Source: Pseudomonadota bacterium
GTDB lineage: Bacteria; Myxococcota_A; Polyangia; Polyangiales; Polyangiaceae
NCBI GenBank assembly: GCA_003242355.1
Contig: QGUH01000186.1
Span: 1-6,834 of the forward strand
Direction: 5' to 3'
DNA length: 6,834 bases
Both the position numbers and the translations under genes were made by a program. The first letter of the stretch is position 1; each line of letters begins with the position of its first letter. Shown in pieces: positions 1-5,638 of this stretch. Below the pieces are notes generated by a model, which was not told the DNA's origin, did not search any database, and was given only the letters and a program-made list of their open reading frames with translations.

Positions 1-128
1 TTAAAAGGAGAAGCCGGTATACGAGTTTAGGTCCGGCTCGGTGGCTCGGGAGTTTGGTGACCGGGGCGGCCGAGTCGTGCCTGGTCATCGTGCGCTCTCC
101 GAGCAGTGGCGGGACAGGCCCGTGTCCG
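1..128. other. Short 3' flank, no gene seen
   Basis: This stretch lies downstream of the minus-strand envelope gene and I see no gene in it. A small inverted repeat (GGACA at 112-116, TGTCC at 123-127, 6-nt loop) begins two bases past the TGA of that gene as read on the minus strand. It might help end transcription, but no T-run follows it in that direction. A minus-strand reading frame ends with TAA at 1-3 and a barrel-like Phe-Ser-Phe terminus, but it is open only from about position 84 and has no start codon. Confidence 0.5.
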
Positions 129-1346
129 TCAAAAAATCCATTCAGAGCCCAGCGAGAAGGATAGCTGAGCCGGACCGAGCCGGGCGACCTCACCGAGACC
201 GTCGATGACGAGGCGCGGCCGCGAGGTCTCGACGCGAGCAGCCGCCGTGGCGGTGAGCGCCGCCCACTCCACGGGAAAAAGCCGTACGGCCGCCCCGCCG
301 CCCAGCGCGAACCCCAGGGATCGCGCGGTGCGTCCACTAACATCCCGGCCCGCCCCCCGCGCGGTTCGATGATCGAACGCGCCCGTGATGCAGGGAGCGA
401 GATCGAGAGGCCCGAATCGCCATCCCCAGCAGCCCCACAACTCGGCGCCGAAACGCTCGAGCTCGACCTCGGCCTGGGGAAGAGACGGGACACGCAGCGT
501 CGTGCGCTGGGGAAGCCGACCGAGTGCAGCGAGACGCCACGCCCCCAGGTGTACCCCCAGCCCACCTCCATAAGTCATCTGCGAATCCGAAAGCGGACCG
601 AGATCGAGCAGCACCACGGGCGCCGGGATCACGATGCGCCATCCGCGTCGATCGACGCTCGACTCGGAACGAGACGGCGGAGACGCCGAAGTGGACTCCG
701 GGTCCTCCCGCGGCTCCGGCGTGGGCCCCTCGGCGCTCGCGCTTTCGGATTCGTTCGCGGCGCGCTGCGGGTCACTCGTCGTGCTCTCGGTTTCGTTCCG
801 TGCCTCGGACTCGTTCGGTGGGCCCGCCTCTCCGCGACTCCGTGCTTCACGGGAAGGCCGCGCTTCGGATCGGGCCTCGCTCGGGTTGCGATCGAGAAAG
901 AGACCGAGCACGACCGCTGCAGCTCCAGCGAGGTCCGTGCACGACTCGGAGTCCAACGTCCGCCGCCACACGCTGCCGCCCTCGCGCAGCGTGAGCGTGA
1001 GCCGGTAACGTCCCGCCTGTCGAACGACGTGTCCCGTGGCGCGCACTCGCCGCATGGTGCGCAGCGCGTTGCCCGCCAGCGCGCGCACCTTCTCGCGAAC
1101 GGCATCGGCGTTCGGGCAACCCGGAGGTGAGCTCCAGCTGAGCTCGATGCCGTCTTCGAGCGAATCGGTTCTCGTCGCCGATCGCATATCGCTCCGCATT
1201 TCACGCGGGAGCGCGTCGCGGTCCTCGGCCGAGGCGCCCATGGGACGAGCAGCGAGCAATGCGCCGATCAGAGCGCAGGCGAAGCGCGGCGCACGATGGC
1301 GCCCTCGCCTCCGCCGATCAGGGTTCGGGACGAATCGTGACGTCAT
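129..1346 (-). CDS. Predicted secreted/outer-membrane protein: Cys-pair domain, charged linker, barrel-like C-terminus
   Basis: A 405-residue exported protein of unknown function. An Arg-rich n-region (residues 11-21) and a hydrophobic stretch (22-35) end in an Ala-Ser-Ala signal-peptidase site, so cleavage is likely after residue 40. Residues 65-152 form a small domain opening with Trp-Ser-x-Pro-x-Gly-Cys-Pro (Cys77) and closing with Ser-Cys (Cys136) before an Ala-rich helix; I recognise this design from many uncharacterised myxobacterial proteins. Residues 153-235 are a disordered linker rich in Glu, Ser, Arg and Asn (SEAR, NESE-like motifs). Residues 236-405 alternate hydrophobic and small residues and end in Trp-Ile-Phe, as outer-membrane beta-barrels often do; the barrel is inferred. 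ATG 1346 lies inside the upstream gene (29-bp overlap) and has no clear Shine-Dalgarno, so translational coupling is likely. It is kept because it gives a complete signal peptide; no later in-frame ATG does. Confidence 0.8.
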   Translation of the reverse strand: MTSRFVPNPDRRRRGRHRAPRFACALIGALLAARPMGASAEDRDALPREMRSDMRSATRTDSLEDGIELSWSSPPGCPNADAVREKVRALAGNALRTMRRVRATGHVVRQAGRYRLTLTLREGGSVWRRTLDSESCTDLAGAAAVVLGLFLDRNPSEARSEARPSREARSRGEAGPPNESEARNETESTTSDPQRAANESESASAEGPTPEPREDPESTSASPPSRSESSVDRRGWRIVIPAPVVLLDLGPLSDSQMTYGGGLGVHLGAWRLAALGRLPQRTTLRVPSLPQAEVELERFGAELWGCWGWRFGPLDLAPCITGAFDHRTARGAGRDVSGRTARSLGFALGGGAAVRLFPVEWAALTATAAARVETSRPRLVIDGLGEVARLGPAQLSFSLGSEWIF

Positions 1347-2106
1347 CCACGTACAGGGTGGAGGTCTCGGGCGACAGCGCGTCGGCCAGGTTCCCCAAGT
1401 ACCATTGTCCCCACTCCGAGTCGTCCGTGATCAGCTCGTTGGCCTCCCAGAGCAGCTGGCCATCCTGATAGAGCGCAACGGCTCCCGTCTCGTCGGCGGA
1501 TCGCCGCAAGTAGAGCTCCACGTGAAACCACGACGCGATCGGCACCGGACGCGGCTCCGCCGGCCTGCGGAAGCGGCGACGCAAGAAGTCGTAAATGTAG
1601 AGTGAGAGCTGCCCGTCTTCGGAGCTGGCGAGCGAGACGTCCCAAAGCCCGTGCAGATCGTCGCCGCCCTGAAAGTGAAAGAGGTTCCAGTTGCCCTCGT
1701 TCCGCGCCGGGTCGGGAATGTAGTACCAGGCGCCGTAGTACGCGGCTTCGGGCAAGATCCCCTCTCGCACGCAGCGCGCCTGCATTCCCTCGAGATCCGG
1801 ATCGGAGGTCACCGAGAATGCCGCCGCGCGACGCCCGGAACGAACCGGCCACTCGACGATCCCGTACTCGGAATCGGCGTCCCGATAACAGAACCCGCCC
1901 GGCACGAAGCGGTAATCGCAGAACCCGCTCTCGAAGCTGGTTGCCCACGCCTCGACGGGCTCGAGCGATGGAATCGGGTCGCCGCCTTCTTCGGGTCCGA
2001 TCAACGGCGCGGCCTCCAAGCATGCCGCTGCACCGACGGTGAGCTGCGGCTCGCACGCGCACCAAAACGCTGCGAAGAAGAGCACGGCGAAGCGCTGTCG
2101 CGTCAC
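1318..2106 (-). CDS. Exported concanavalin-like protein, resembles heparin lyase I-type polysaccharide lyases
   Basis: From GTG 2106 this is a 262-residue protein. Its N-terminus has two Arg, a hydrophobic core (residues 6-15) and Cys16/Cys18, followed by Glu-Pro-Gln; it is an exported protein and possibly a lipoprotein on Cys18, though Trp-Cys-Ala is a poor lipobox. The body (about 50-260) is a beta-rich jelly-roll. Features include Tyr-Tyr-Gly-Ala-Trp-Tyr-Tyr-Ile-Pro (123-131), Asn-Trp-Asn-Leu-Phe-His-Phe (139-145), Ser-Trp-Phe-His-Val-Glu (192-197) and a closing Leu-Tyr-Val-Asp-Asp-Val-Thr (251-257). This pattern fits the Polysacc_lyase/heparin lyase I-like family of the concanavalin fold, recognised from memory. 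Catalysis and substrate are not established; it could be a non-catalytic glycan-binding relative. The frame stays open up to a TTG at 2277, but those 57 extra residues look non-coding and would bury the signal sequence. Cys63, Cys73 and Cys112 could form disulfides outside the cytoplasm. Confidence 0.75.
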   Translation of the reverse strand: MTRQRFAVLFFAAFWCACEPQLTVGAAACLEAAPLIGPEEGGDPIPSLEPVEAWATSFESGFCDYRFVPGGFCYRDADSEYGIVEWPVRSGRRAAAFSVTSDPDLEGMQARCVREGILPEAAYYGAWYYIPDPARNEGNWNLFHFQGGDDLHGLWDVSLASSEDGQLSLYIYDFLRRRFRRPAEPRPVPIASWFHVELYLRRSADETGAVALYQDGQLLWEANELITDDSEWGQWYLGNLADALSPETSTLYVDDVTIRPEP

Positions 2107-2218
2107 AGCGATGATTTTCGATGCGGCACGAACTCGCTGCAAAGGCGCGGGCGCTTGCACGCTAAACCCTGCGTTTGCGAGCGCGGCGTGGTGCGCCAAG
2201 CCGGCAAGCCGGCCCGAA

Positions 2219-2233
2219 CACGAGCGTCTCGTG
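2219..2233. promoter_or_regulatory. 15-bp dyad, possible operator
   Basis: CACGAG, three bases, then CTCGTG form a perfect 6-bp inverted repeat in the divergent intergenic region, about 113 bases upstream of the lyase-like gene start and about 306 upstream of the GH8 start. The size and spacing suit a dimeric regulator, but a dyad this short can occur by chance in GC-rich DNA and no regulator gene lies in the window. Confidence 0.25.
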
Positions 2234-2393
2234 CGCACGCGGGCAGATAATGAGAAGAACGCGACACGGGTTCTCAAGACGATGCCACAATGCTCGATTT
2301 CTCATCGGTGCGGATCAACTACTCGAACGCGTGCCGATGTCGCGATATGCTCGGGCGCTCCGCTTGCGCGTGTGGCGCGGCTCGTAGCTTTCC

Positions 2394-2419
2394 GTCGACG
2401 AAAACGCTGCTTCGACGAC
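2394..2419 (+). other. Hairpin in the GH8 upstream region
   Basis: GTCGACGAA (2394-2402) and TTCGACGAC (2411-2419) pair over nine positions with one A-A mismatch around an 8-nt loop, and TTTC follows directly. It lies 120 bases before the GH8 ATG. If transcribed it could be a weak attenuator or leader structure; it could equally be part of a promoter-proximal binding site. Confidence 0.3.
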
Positions 2420-2539
2420 TTTCGTGACGATCGAACCCGTTCATCGACTTCGTGCTTGCCACGAGTCGAGAATGACGCAGAGTAGAAGACATTATCACAC
2501 GTTGCGCTGGAGCAGCTCTCTCTCCCGACCCTCAACGTC

Positions 2540-4159
2540 ATGACCCGCAACACGTTTTTCGGCCTCTCCACACTTTTGTTCCTGGGTTGTACGGAACCGT
2601 ACTCCTCCCCTCCCGACGGCACAGCATCCGGAGGGGTGAGTGGCACCGGCGCCGCCCCCAGCAACGGCGGGACCCCGGGCAGCAGCAGCGGAGGAGCCCA
2701 ACAAACCGGCGGCGGGGGCTTCGGCATGGGTGGCCAAAACAGTGGCGGAACGGCGGGCGGTTTCCAAACCGGCGGTGGTGGTCCTGGCGGCGGTGGTCCC
2801 GGCGGCGGTGGCCCTGGCGGCGGTGGTGGCCGAGGCGGCGCGGCCGGCGGCAGTGGCCCCGGCGGCGGTGGTGGCCAAGGTGGCGGGTCCGGTGGCGGCA
2901 TGTCGGTGAACGGCGGCTCGGGTGGAAACATGCCGACCGGCGGCAACGACCCGGGCGGCGGCTCCGGAGGAAGCGGCGCGCAGCCCTCGACCGGAGGTGA
3001 CGGTGGTGGGATGAGCGCAACCGGTGGATCGGGCGGCAGCGAGCCCGAGATTCCCCCGCACACGATTCCGCAAGATCCGTGTGCGCCGCGCAACAACTAT
3101 CGGAACCTCTTCGCCGAGCTCCTCGGGAAAACGAACGCGGAAGTTCAGCAAAAGTTGGACGCCGCCTTCGAGCACCTCTTCTACGGCGGCAACGACGCGC
3201 GGATCTATTACCCGGTTGGAAACGACGGGGCGTACATCCTGGACGTGAACAACAACGACGTCCGTAGCGAAGGGATGTCGTACGGCATGATGGCCGCCGT
3301 CCAGATGGACAAGCAGGACGAGTTCGACCGCTTGTGGACCTGGGCGAAAGCCGTGATGCGACAACCCGACGGGTTGTTCGGGTGGAAAGCCACCTCCGGC
3401 GGCCAGCTGCTCGACTCCGGGCCCGCGCCGGACGGCGAAGAATACTTCGCGACGGCGCTCATCTTCGCCTCACGGCGTTGGGGCTCGGGCAAACACGATT
3501 ACGCGGGTGACGCGAGGGCCGTGCTGAACGCGATGCGCACGGGCGGCGTGTTCAATGGGAATCCGCCCGTGATCAAGTTCGTTCCTTCGGCCAACTACTC
3601 CGATCCGTCTTACGTGCTGCCCGCGTTCTACCAGGTGTGGGCTTGTTTCGACACCGCGAATCGCTCCTACTGGGAAAACGTTCTTCGGTACGCCCGGAGC
3701 TTCCTCCACAACGCGACTCATCCGCAGACCGGGCTCGCTCCGTATCTGTCCAATTACGACGGCAGCCCGCACCCGAATGGGCCGGACTTCAACTCCGATT
3801 CGTGGCGCGTGGTCGGCAACATCATGATGGATTACCACTACTATCAGGCCGACGACCCGTGGCAGGCCCAGTTCGCGGAGCGCTATGCCAACTTCTTCAA
3901 GCAAGCCGGCCCGAACAGTGCCGAGTTCACGCTGAGCGGCAATGCGTTGGCGACGTATGCGAATCCCGTCAAAGGGCTCGTCGCGCAGAATGCGTTCGTC
4001 GCCTTCGCGGTTCCCGCGATTTCCGAGGATCTCGCCGTGCCGTTCCTCGAGCAACTCTGGAACACCGAGCCGCCCACCGGGCAATACCGGTATTACGACG
4101 GGATGCTCTACATCTTCGGGCTCCTTCACGTGAGCGGCAACTACCGCCTCGAGTGGTGA
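2540..4159 (+). CDS. Lipid-anchored GH8 glycosidase, probable reducing-end xylose-releasing exo-oligoxylanase
   Basis: A 539-residue lipoprotein glycosidase. The signal peptide ends in Leu-Phe-Leu-Gly-Cys, a good lipobox with Cys17 as the lipidated residue. Residues 27-168 are a Gly-rich spacer with Ser, Asn, Thr and Pro, and about 178-539 is the GH8 (alpha/alpha)6-barrel domain. The segment running through Tyr-Tyr-Pro-Val-Gly (223-227), Asn-Asn-Asp-Val-Arg-Ser-Glu-Gly-Met-Ser-Tyr-Gly-Met-Met (238-251) and Gln-Met-Asp-Lys (255-258) closely resembles Bacillus halodurans Rex (EC 3.2.1.156). Glu244 aligns with the Rex proton donor Glu70. Asp420, in Asn-Ser-Asp-Ser-Trp-Arg, is the probable counterpart of the base Asp263. 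The expected action is release of xylose from the reducing end of xylo-oligosaccharides; endo-xylanase or another GH8 activity cannot be excluded. The domain length (about 360) fits the family. Location is probably the outer membrane, with the spacer holding the enzyme away from the lipid. ATG 2540 is chosen because it gives the intact lipoprotein signal. An acetylxylan esterase-like gene lies 1.5 kb downstream. Confidence 0.93.
   Translation: MTRNTFFGLSTLLFLGCTEPYSSPPDGTASGGVSGTGAAPSNGGTPGSSSGGAQQTGGGGFGMGGQNSGGTAGGFQTGGGGPGGGGPGGGGPGGGGGRGGAAGGSGPGGGGGQGGGSGGGMSVNGGSGGNMPTGGNDPGGGSGGSGAQPSTGGDGGGMSATGGSGGSEPEIPPHTIPQDPCAPRNNYRNLFAELLGKTNAEVQQKLDAAFEHLFYGGNDARIYYPVGNDGAYILDVNNNDVRSEGMSYGMMAAVQMDKQDEFDRLWTWAKAVMRQPDGLFGWKATSGGQLLDSGPAPDGEEYFATALIFASRRWGSGKHDYAGDARAVLNAMRTGGVFNGNPPVIKFVPSANYSDPSYVLPAFYQVWACFDTANRSYWENVLRYARSFLHNATHPQTGLAPYLSNYDGSPHPNGPDFNSDSWRVVGNIMMDYHYYQADDPWQAQFAERYANFFKQAGPNSAEFTLSGNALATYANPVKGLVAQNAFVAFAVPAISEDLAVPFLEQLWNTEPPTGQYRYYDGMLYIFGLLHVSGNYRLEW
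2771..2830 (+). repeat. 15-bp tandem repeat coding the GH8 Gly-rich spacer
   Basis: Four consecutive 15-base units starting at 2771, 2786, 2801 and 2816, of the form GGCGGCGGTGGTCCY, encode Gly-Gly-Gly-Gly-Pro (last copy Gly5). They differ at only a few positions, mostly codon third bases, which suggests expansion by slippage. They form the most regular part of the longer spacer (residues 27-168). Confidence 0.85.
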
Positions 4160-4174
4160 GTCCGACTGCGCGTC

Positions 4175-4207
4175 GCTGCCCGGCGTTCGTGGTCGGAGCC
4201 GGGCAGC
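4175..4207 (+). terminator. Hairpin terminator candidate after the GH8 gene
   Basis: GCTGCCCGGC (4175-4184) and GCCGGGCAGC (4198-4207) are perfect 10-bp complements around a 13-nt loop, starting 16 bases after the GH8 TGA. No T-run follows, so this is either a U-less hairpin terminator, which GC-rich bacteria may use, or an mRNA 3'-end stabiliser. It supports the GH8 gene being transcribed separately from tam. Confidence 0.55.
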
Positions 4208-4419
4208 AGACGGAGCGAGCGCGTGGACCACGCACGGCTCTCGCGTCCGGCACCTCGTGGATCCCCTGGAGTCCGAGACCGAGGTCGAGAGCCGCTGGGT
4301 GCCCCGGCCCCCCCTCTCGGAGGGAACCGGGCGATGCGAGCCTCGTGCGAGCTTGCCGCGTGAAGCATCGCACTCGTCGAGCGCGAGACTGCGTGCAGAC
4401 GCGACCGGGCAGCGATTCG

Positions 4420-4576
4420 TGCAGGCTCGGCGCTTCGTGCGGCCACGGCGTGCGCCGCAGCGAGTGGCGCGGTGAGGCGAAGAGAGGACCGCAGCGTGCG
4501 GCCCAATGGACGGCGCGGTGGGGCGAAGGGTCGGTCGCGCCGTGCGCCATGGCGAGCGGCGCGGTAGGCCGAAGGC
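4420..4576. repeat. Degenerate 46-bp tandem repeat upstream of tam
   Basis: The core GGCGCGGT-R-GGSCGAAG recurs at 4466-4482, 4512-4528 and 4558-4574, spaced exactly 46 bases. Units 4466-4511 and 4512-4557 agree at about 30 of 46 positions by hand. The second half of an earlier unit (4446-4465) matches 4538-4557, two periods on, at about 16 of 20. The last partial unit runs to the tam GTG and supplies both the ribosome-binding region and an upstream in-frame TAG (4565-4567). No coding capacity is evident. Its origin, as an old minisatellite or part of a dispersed family, is unknown. Confidence 0.7.
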
Positions 4577-5347
4577 GTGGCCCGTTGGGATGCCGATCAG
4601 TATTCGAAGTTCGCCGACGAACGCTTGCGGCCGGCGCGTGAGCTCTTGGCACGCGTGCCGCATCACGCGCCCGCGCGCATCGTCGATCTCGGCTCCGGTC
4701 CCGGCACTTCGACTGCGTTGCTCGTCGAGCGGTGGCCAGGCGCGCGCGTCACCGGAGTCGACAGCTCGAGCGAGATGCTGGAGCGCGCACGCCGCGACCA
4801 TCCCACGATCGAATGGGTGCAGGCCGACGTGGCGACGTGGCAGCCGCAGGAGCCCGTGGACGTGCTGTTCGCGAACGCGGTCCTGCACTGGATTGCGGAT
4901 CACGAGCGTCTCGTGCCGCGCTTGTTCGCAGCGCTCGCGCCGGGTGGCGCGCTGGCCGTGCAGGTGCCCGACAACGAGAACGAGCCCAGCCATCGCGCGA
5001 TGCGCGACGGCCCCGAGCCGCTTCGAGAAAAACTGGCGGCCGTACGTCCCCGCGGGCGCGTCCTGTCGACTGCCGCCTATTACGACTTGCTCGCGCCGCA
5101 CGCCGAGCGCGTCGATATCTGGCGAACCACGTACGAGCACGTGATGCCCGACGCGGACGCCATCGTCGAATGGGTGAAAGGAACGGGCCTGCGTCCGTAT
5201 CTCGAGGCGCTGTCCCAAAGCGAACGCATCGAGTATCTGGACGCCTACGCCCGTAGCATCGAGCACGCCTATCCCCGGCGCGCCGACGGCAAGGTGCTCT
5301 TCTCGTTTCCGAGACTCTTCTTCGTCGCCATCAAAACGCGGAGCTGA
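4577..5347 (+). CDS. tam: Trans-aconitate 2-methyltransferase
   Basis: A 256-residue cytosolic class I SAM-dependent methyltransferase (EC 2.1.1.144) that methylates trans-aconitate, a spontaneous isomer of cis-aconitate that inhibits aconitase. It aligns with E. coli Tam almost end to end. Both start with Trp-x-x-x-x-Tyr. SAM motif I is Val-Asp-Leu-Gly-Ser-Gly-Pro-Gly-Thr-Ser (36-45), the ribose-binding acid is Asp62 in Gly-Val-Asp-Ser-Ser, and Asp84 sits in Ala-Asp-Val-Ala-Thr-Trp. Further matches are Phe-Ala-Asn-Ala-x-Leu-x-Trp (98-105), Val-Gln-Val-Pro-Asp-Asn (128-133), the Asp-Ile-Trp-Arg-Thr-Thr-Tyr block (180-186), Thr-Gly-Leu-Arg-Pro (203-207) and Phe-Pro-Arg-Leu-Phe near the end. 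GTG 4577 is well fixed: an in-frame TAG lies four codons upstream (4565-4567) and the N-terminus matches the family. GGTAGG (4563-4568) may serve as Shine-Dalgarno. It has no functional link to the neighbouring secreted enzymes and is flanked by hairpins on both sides. Confidence 0.95.
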   Translation: MARWDADQYSKFADERLRPARELLARVPHHAPARIVDLGSGPGTSTALLVERWPGARVTGVDSSSEMLERARRDHPTIEWVQADVATWQPQEPVDVLFANAVLHWIADHERLVPRLFAALAPGGALAVQVPDNENEPSHRAMRDGPEPLREKLAAVRPRGRVLSTAAYYDLLAPHAERVDIWRTTYEHVMPDADAIVEWVKGTGLRPYLEALSQSERIEYLDAYARSIEHAYPRRADGKVLFSFPRLFFVAIKTRS

Positions 5348-5392
5348 GCCGAACCCTCCACCATCCAGTCGCTCACGTTCGGCCTCGCTTTT
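5348..5392 (+). terminator. Terminator candidate after tam
   Basis: GCCGAAC (5348-5354), directly after the tam TGA, pairs with GTTCGGC (5377-5383) around a 22-nt loop. TTTT follows at 5389-5392 after CTCGC. The stem and T-stretch fit an intrinsic terminator, but the loop is large and the T-run short and offset. Confidence 0.4.
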
Positions 5393-5638
5393 CAACGGAA
5401 AGAGTTTTCTGCGGACGGGGTGGATCCCGCTCGCGCCCAGTCGAGAGCGGGCGCACGTGTCATCTCGTTCACGATAATGCCAAGTCCGCCGCGCGGGCGT
5501 TCTCGCGCTGAAGGAAGAGTCCACTTTTCCGAGCAGAAAGGATCCCGGACCGGTTGCAGCTTCGGGCACGCGGCGATAAGCACGAGAACGCTCGGGAGAC
5601 CTCGTCGTCAGGCTCGAACCGCCCAAGGTGCATCGGTC
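5393..5638. promoter_or_regulatory. Upstream region of the CE1 esterase gene
   Basis: No gene is seen. Two mutually exclusive stems share bases: CCCGCTC (5426-5432) with GAGCGGG (5445-5451), and GCGCCC (5433-5438) with GGGCGC (5449-5454). A weak promoter-like pair, TTGCAG (5554-5559) and GATAAG (5575-5580), has a short 15-bp spacer and would give a leader of about 50 bases. The assignment is tentative. Confidence 0.3.
5625..5630 (+). promoter_or_regulatory. Ribosome-binding site of the CE1 esterase gene
   Basis: AAGGTG lies eight bases before ATG 5639, the clearest Shine-Dalgarno in the window. It supports this start, which also gives a complete signal peptide. Confidence 0.6.

Larger units (their letters stand above)
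2107..2539. promoter_or_regulatory. Divergent intergenic region between the lyase-like gene and the GH8 gene
   Basis: These 433 bases hold no credible gene; the open frames crossing them are compositional. The region must contain the promoters for both flanking genes. Visible elements are a tandem AAGCCGGC pair (2198-2213), a 15-bp dyad at 2219-2233, a hairpin at 2394-2419, and a weak minus-strand promoter-like pair (TTGCAG, rc of 2137-2142; GAAAAT, rc of 2114-2119; 17-bp spacer) ending eight bases before GTG 2106. The GH8 start has no Shine-Dalgarno within the usual distance; the nearest GGAG (2509-2512) is 27 bases upstream. No confident promoter for the GH8 gene could be assigned. Confidence 0.5.
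4160..4576. other. GH8-tam intergenic region, no gene supported
   Basis: No coding sequence is convincing in these 417 bases; the frames that cross it have Arg/Pro/Ser-rich translations with no recognisable domain. It holds a strong hairpin just after the GH8 stop (4175-4207), a C-run at 4307-4314, and a degenerate 46-bp tandem repeat from about 4440 to the tam start. No clear promoter for tam was found. Confidence 0.55.

Noticed and set aside
1..84. Minus-strand tail ending Thr-Gly-Phe-Ser-Phe-stop, resembling the end of a beta-barrel gene
   Set aside because: The frame is open for only 27 codons and has no ATG, GTG or TTG start.
2107..2277. 57-codon N-terminal extension of the lyase-like gene from a TTG at 2277
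   Set aside because: The translation lacks coding character and would place the signal sequence internally; GTG 2106 gives a normal exported protein.
2771..2830. Regular repeats considered as a CRISPR array
   Set aside because: The units are contiguous, have no unique spacers, and encode Gly-Gly-Gly-Gly-Pro in frame with the GH8 gene.
2302..3364. Pro-rich and Ala/Thr-rich minus-strand frames opposite the GH8 gene
   Set aside because: They are the complement of the Gly-rich spacer; poly-Pro and poly-Ala/Arg translations are a composition effect.
4331..4371. GCGATGC/GCATCGC inverted repeat in the GH8-tam interval
   Set aside because: Only 7 bp with a 27-base gap; expected by chance in this composition.
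4256..4475. Short plus-strand frame between the GH8 gene and tam
   Set aside because: Arg/Ser/Pro-rich, no domain, no ribosome-binding site, and it overlaps the start of the tandem repeat.
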